Made by a program: the position numbers and the translations under genes | Shown: positions 23,006 through 24,458 of the stretch, in pieces | Numbering within the stretch: the stretch's first letter is position 1 | Layout of the letters: each line of letters starts with the position of its first letter | The notes under the pieces: model-generated | The model's database searches: none | Seen by the model: the letters and a program-made list of their open reading frames with translations, nothing else | What the model was told of the DNA's origin: nothing | From: an uncultured Gemella sp. | Lineage (GTDB): Bacteria; Bacillota; Bacilli; Staphylococcales; Gemellaceae | Reading direction: 5' to 3' | Length of the DNA stretch: 24,458 nt | NCBI GenBank assembly: GCA_927911745.1 | Contig: CAKMQF010000024.1 | Coordinates: 1-24,458, forward strand

Positions 23006-23911
23006 CTATCTTTTTTTATATTTTATACAGTCATATGTTTTTATTCTATATTGCTTAGGACTTAACCATCCTAGTTTCTCTTTTATTCTCTCTTCATTAT
23101 AGTATTTTATATATTTTTTCAATAGCTAATTTCAGTTCCCTATAACTATTATATGTTGTTCCATAGTATATCTCTTGTTTTAATATTCCGAAGAAATTCT
23201 CCATTACTGAATTATCCAAACAATTTGCTTTTCTAGACATACTTTGGTAAATACGTTCTTCTTTTAACCTTTTCGAGTATGCCTTCATTTGATAAGCCCA
23301 TCCTTGATCAGAGTGGAAAGTTCTCCTATAAGGGGATTTAGCTGTGACTTTAATAGCTTCTTCTAGTGCATCCATTATATTTTTAGCTGATGGGCTCTCA
23401 CTTATACTATAGCTTATTATCTCACCATTATACATATCCATAAATGGATCTAAATAAAGTTTCTTTACTACTAATTTACCTCTCTCACTAACTTCATAAT
23501 ATTTAAATTCAGTTGTGTCTGTAGTGATTTTTTGATGTGGAATATTAGTATTGAACCGTCTTCTAATTCTATTCTTAGCTGTTTTTCCAATTTTCCCTTT
23601 ATATGAATTGTATTTTCTACTTTTTCTAGTGAATGATGTAACCTGTAAGCCTAATTTTTGTATAATTCTTTGAACTTTCTTTTTGTTTATAATATATCCT
23701 AAATTACGTAACGCACCATATATACGTCTATAACCATAATCTTTGTTATTCTTTCTTATTTCTAATATTTTCTCTTCAATTTCTTTATCTGGATTAACTC
23801 TATCGAATCTCTTCTGCCAGTACATATATGTTGCTTTTGGCATTTTCGCATATAAAAGAAGGTCTTTAAGTATGAATTCTCCTCGGAGACTGCTTATAAT
23901 TCGCGCCTTCT
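23006..23911 (-). CDS. IS3-family transposase OrfB (DDE), one frameshift near the end
   Basis: The catalytic triad is visible: Asp in TTDTTEFKY, Asp in FHSDQGWAYQ, and Glu in NSVMENFFGILK, with the usual IS3 spacing. The N-terminal HTH_21 region has NKDYGYRRIYGALRNLGY and VQRIIQKLGL. The frame stays open upstream of the ATG at 23843 (LRGEFILKDLLLYAKMPKA) and overlaps orfA, so it is normally made by -1 frameshifting. A run of A at about 23115 has one base too many; the corrected end adds YIKYYNEERIKEKLGWLSP and KQYRIKTYDC to the TAG at 23006. Confidence 0.9.
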
Positions 23912-24450
23912 TTTCATTTCTGCTTCTTCCGCTAAACGCAGTCTCCTCGCTTCTTTTAAAAATGCATTTTCTATCCTTAGTTGTAGTAATTGATCTTCTA
24001 ATTCTTTTACATATTCTTTAGATATATTATCATTTGTGGTTTGACTTGTTGTTTCTTTACTTAACTTTTTAGTTGATTTAGCCAATTAAGATTTTCCGAC
24101 CTTTTCCTTCGTTCTCTCAATGCATCAGGACCAGCTACTCTAAAGCGATTAACCCAGTTACAAATAAGTGCTGGATTATTTATACCTTCTTGTAAAGCTA
24201 AGTCATTGTATGAGAGTTCACTTGTTAAGTATAATTCTACAACATATATCTTTTTTTCGAAAGGATACTCTTCATTTTTTCTTGAACGATATAATCCTTC
24301 ATCTCCATATTTCTTATATTTGGCAACCCAAATTTCAATATTATTATGAGATTTTATATCATACTTTTTCGCTAACGATCTTATGCTTATGTTTTCATTT
24401 ATATACTCTAGTACGACTTTCTTTTTAAATTCAAAATTATATTTAGTCAT
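23894..24450 (-). CDS. IS3-family OrfA, helix-turn-helix protein, frameshifted
   Basis: Two helix-turn-helix units mark the IS150-type OrfA. They are FKKKVVLEYINENISIRSLA with the KYKKYGDEGLY motif, and VVELYLTSELSYNDLALQEG with NWVNRFRVAGPDALRERRK. Two probable one-base insertions (in AAAAGG near 24100 and in AATTGG near 24085) separate this from the coiled-coil end, ISKEYVKELEDQLLQLRIEN, which ends at 23894. OrfA binds the terminal repeats. The start follows only a weak ribosome-binding site, as is usual for these elements. Confidence 0.85.
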
Positions 24451-24458
24451 AAAAATAC

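Larger units (their letters stand above)
22948..24458 (-). mobile_element. IS3-family insertion sequence, IS150 group, cut by the window edge
   Basis: Two overlapping genes on the minus strand, orfA (helix-turn-helix) and orfB (DDE integrase), are followed by a terminal sequence beginning TGATCTGACCCC (22948 on). The other end, beyond the orfA start at 24450, is outside the window. Several frames are broken by one base, so the copy may be dead or the sequence imperfect. Confidence 0.88.

Overview
The window looks like chromosome of a low-GC, AT-rich Firmicute of the Bacilli. The mevalonate isoprenoid genes, strong AGGAGG-type ribosome-binding sites, TTGACA/TATAAT promoters, a PadR regulator and a CAP-domain secreted protein all fit. 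Gemella or a close relative is my best guess, but this is inference from gene content, not a database match. No rRNA, tRNA or CRISPR array was found.

Layout. Bases 193-2228 (+): a PadR repressor with a membrane partner (DUF1129-like), then a cation diffusion facilitator that resembles MntE manganese exporters. Bases 2307-6095 (+): a complete lower mevalonate operon (mvaK1, mvaD, mvaK2, fni) between a consensus promoter and a strong terminator. Bases 6099-10665 (-): a small membrane protein, rpsU, a YtxK-like methyltransferase, a three-gene sugar cluster (RmlC-like epimerase, Rossmann protein, GT11-type glycosyltransferase) and a GNAT acetyltransferase. Bases 10732-17440 (-): a selenium operon transcribed selD, yedF, Se/S-carrier-like gene (DUF3343), selB, cysteine desulfurase, selA. 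Bases 17588-19402 (-): a truncated secreted-protein C-terminus and a secreted CAP-domain protein. Bases 19403-19967: a non-coding stretch with a candidate small RNA and a palindromic repeat. Bases 19968-22867: a metallophosphoesterase, tehB (+), a Pat-like acetyltransferase and a low-molecular-weight tyrosine phosphatase. Bases 22948 to the end: an IS3-family insertion sequence that runs off the window.

Main result. selD carries an in-frame UGA at codon 14, exactly where SelD enzymes have their catalytic Cys/Sec. An 8-bp hairpin with a GGG loop lies 9 nt downstream, with the spacing of a bacterial SECIS. SelD would therefore be a selenoprotein that needs its own product, and the operon encodes SelA and SelB to read the UGA. 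selC (tRNA-Sec) and other client selenoproteins are not in the window.

Caution. At least eight genes, including the ribosomal protein gene rpsU, are broken by one-base shifts, many of them in homopolymer runs. I read these mostly as sequencing or assembly indels. Such genes are annotated at full length with the break positions stated. The selD UGA is different: it needs no frame change.
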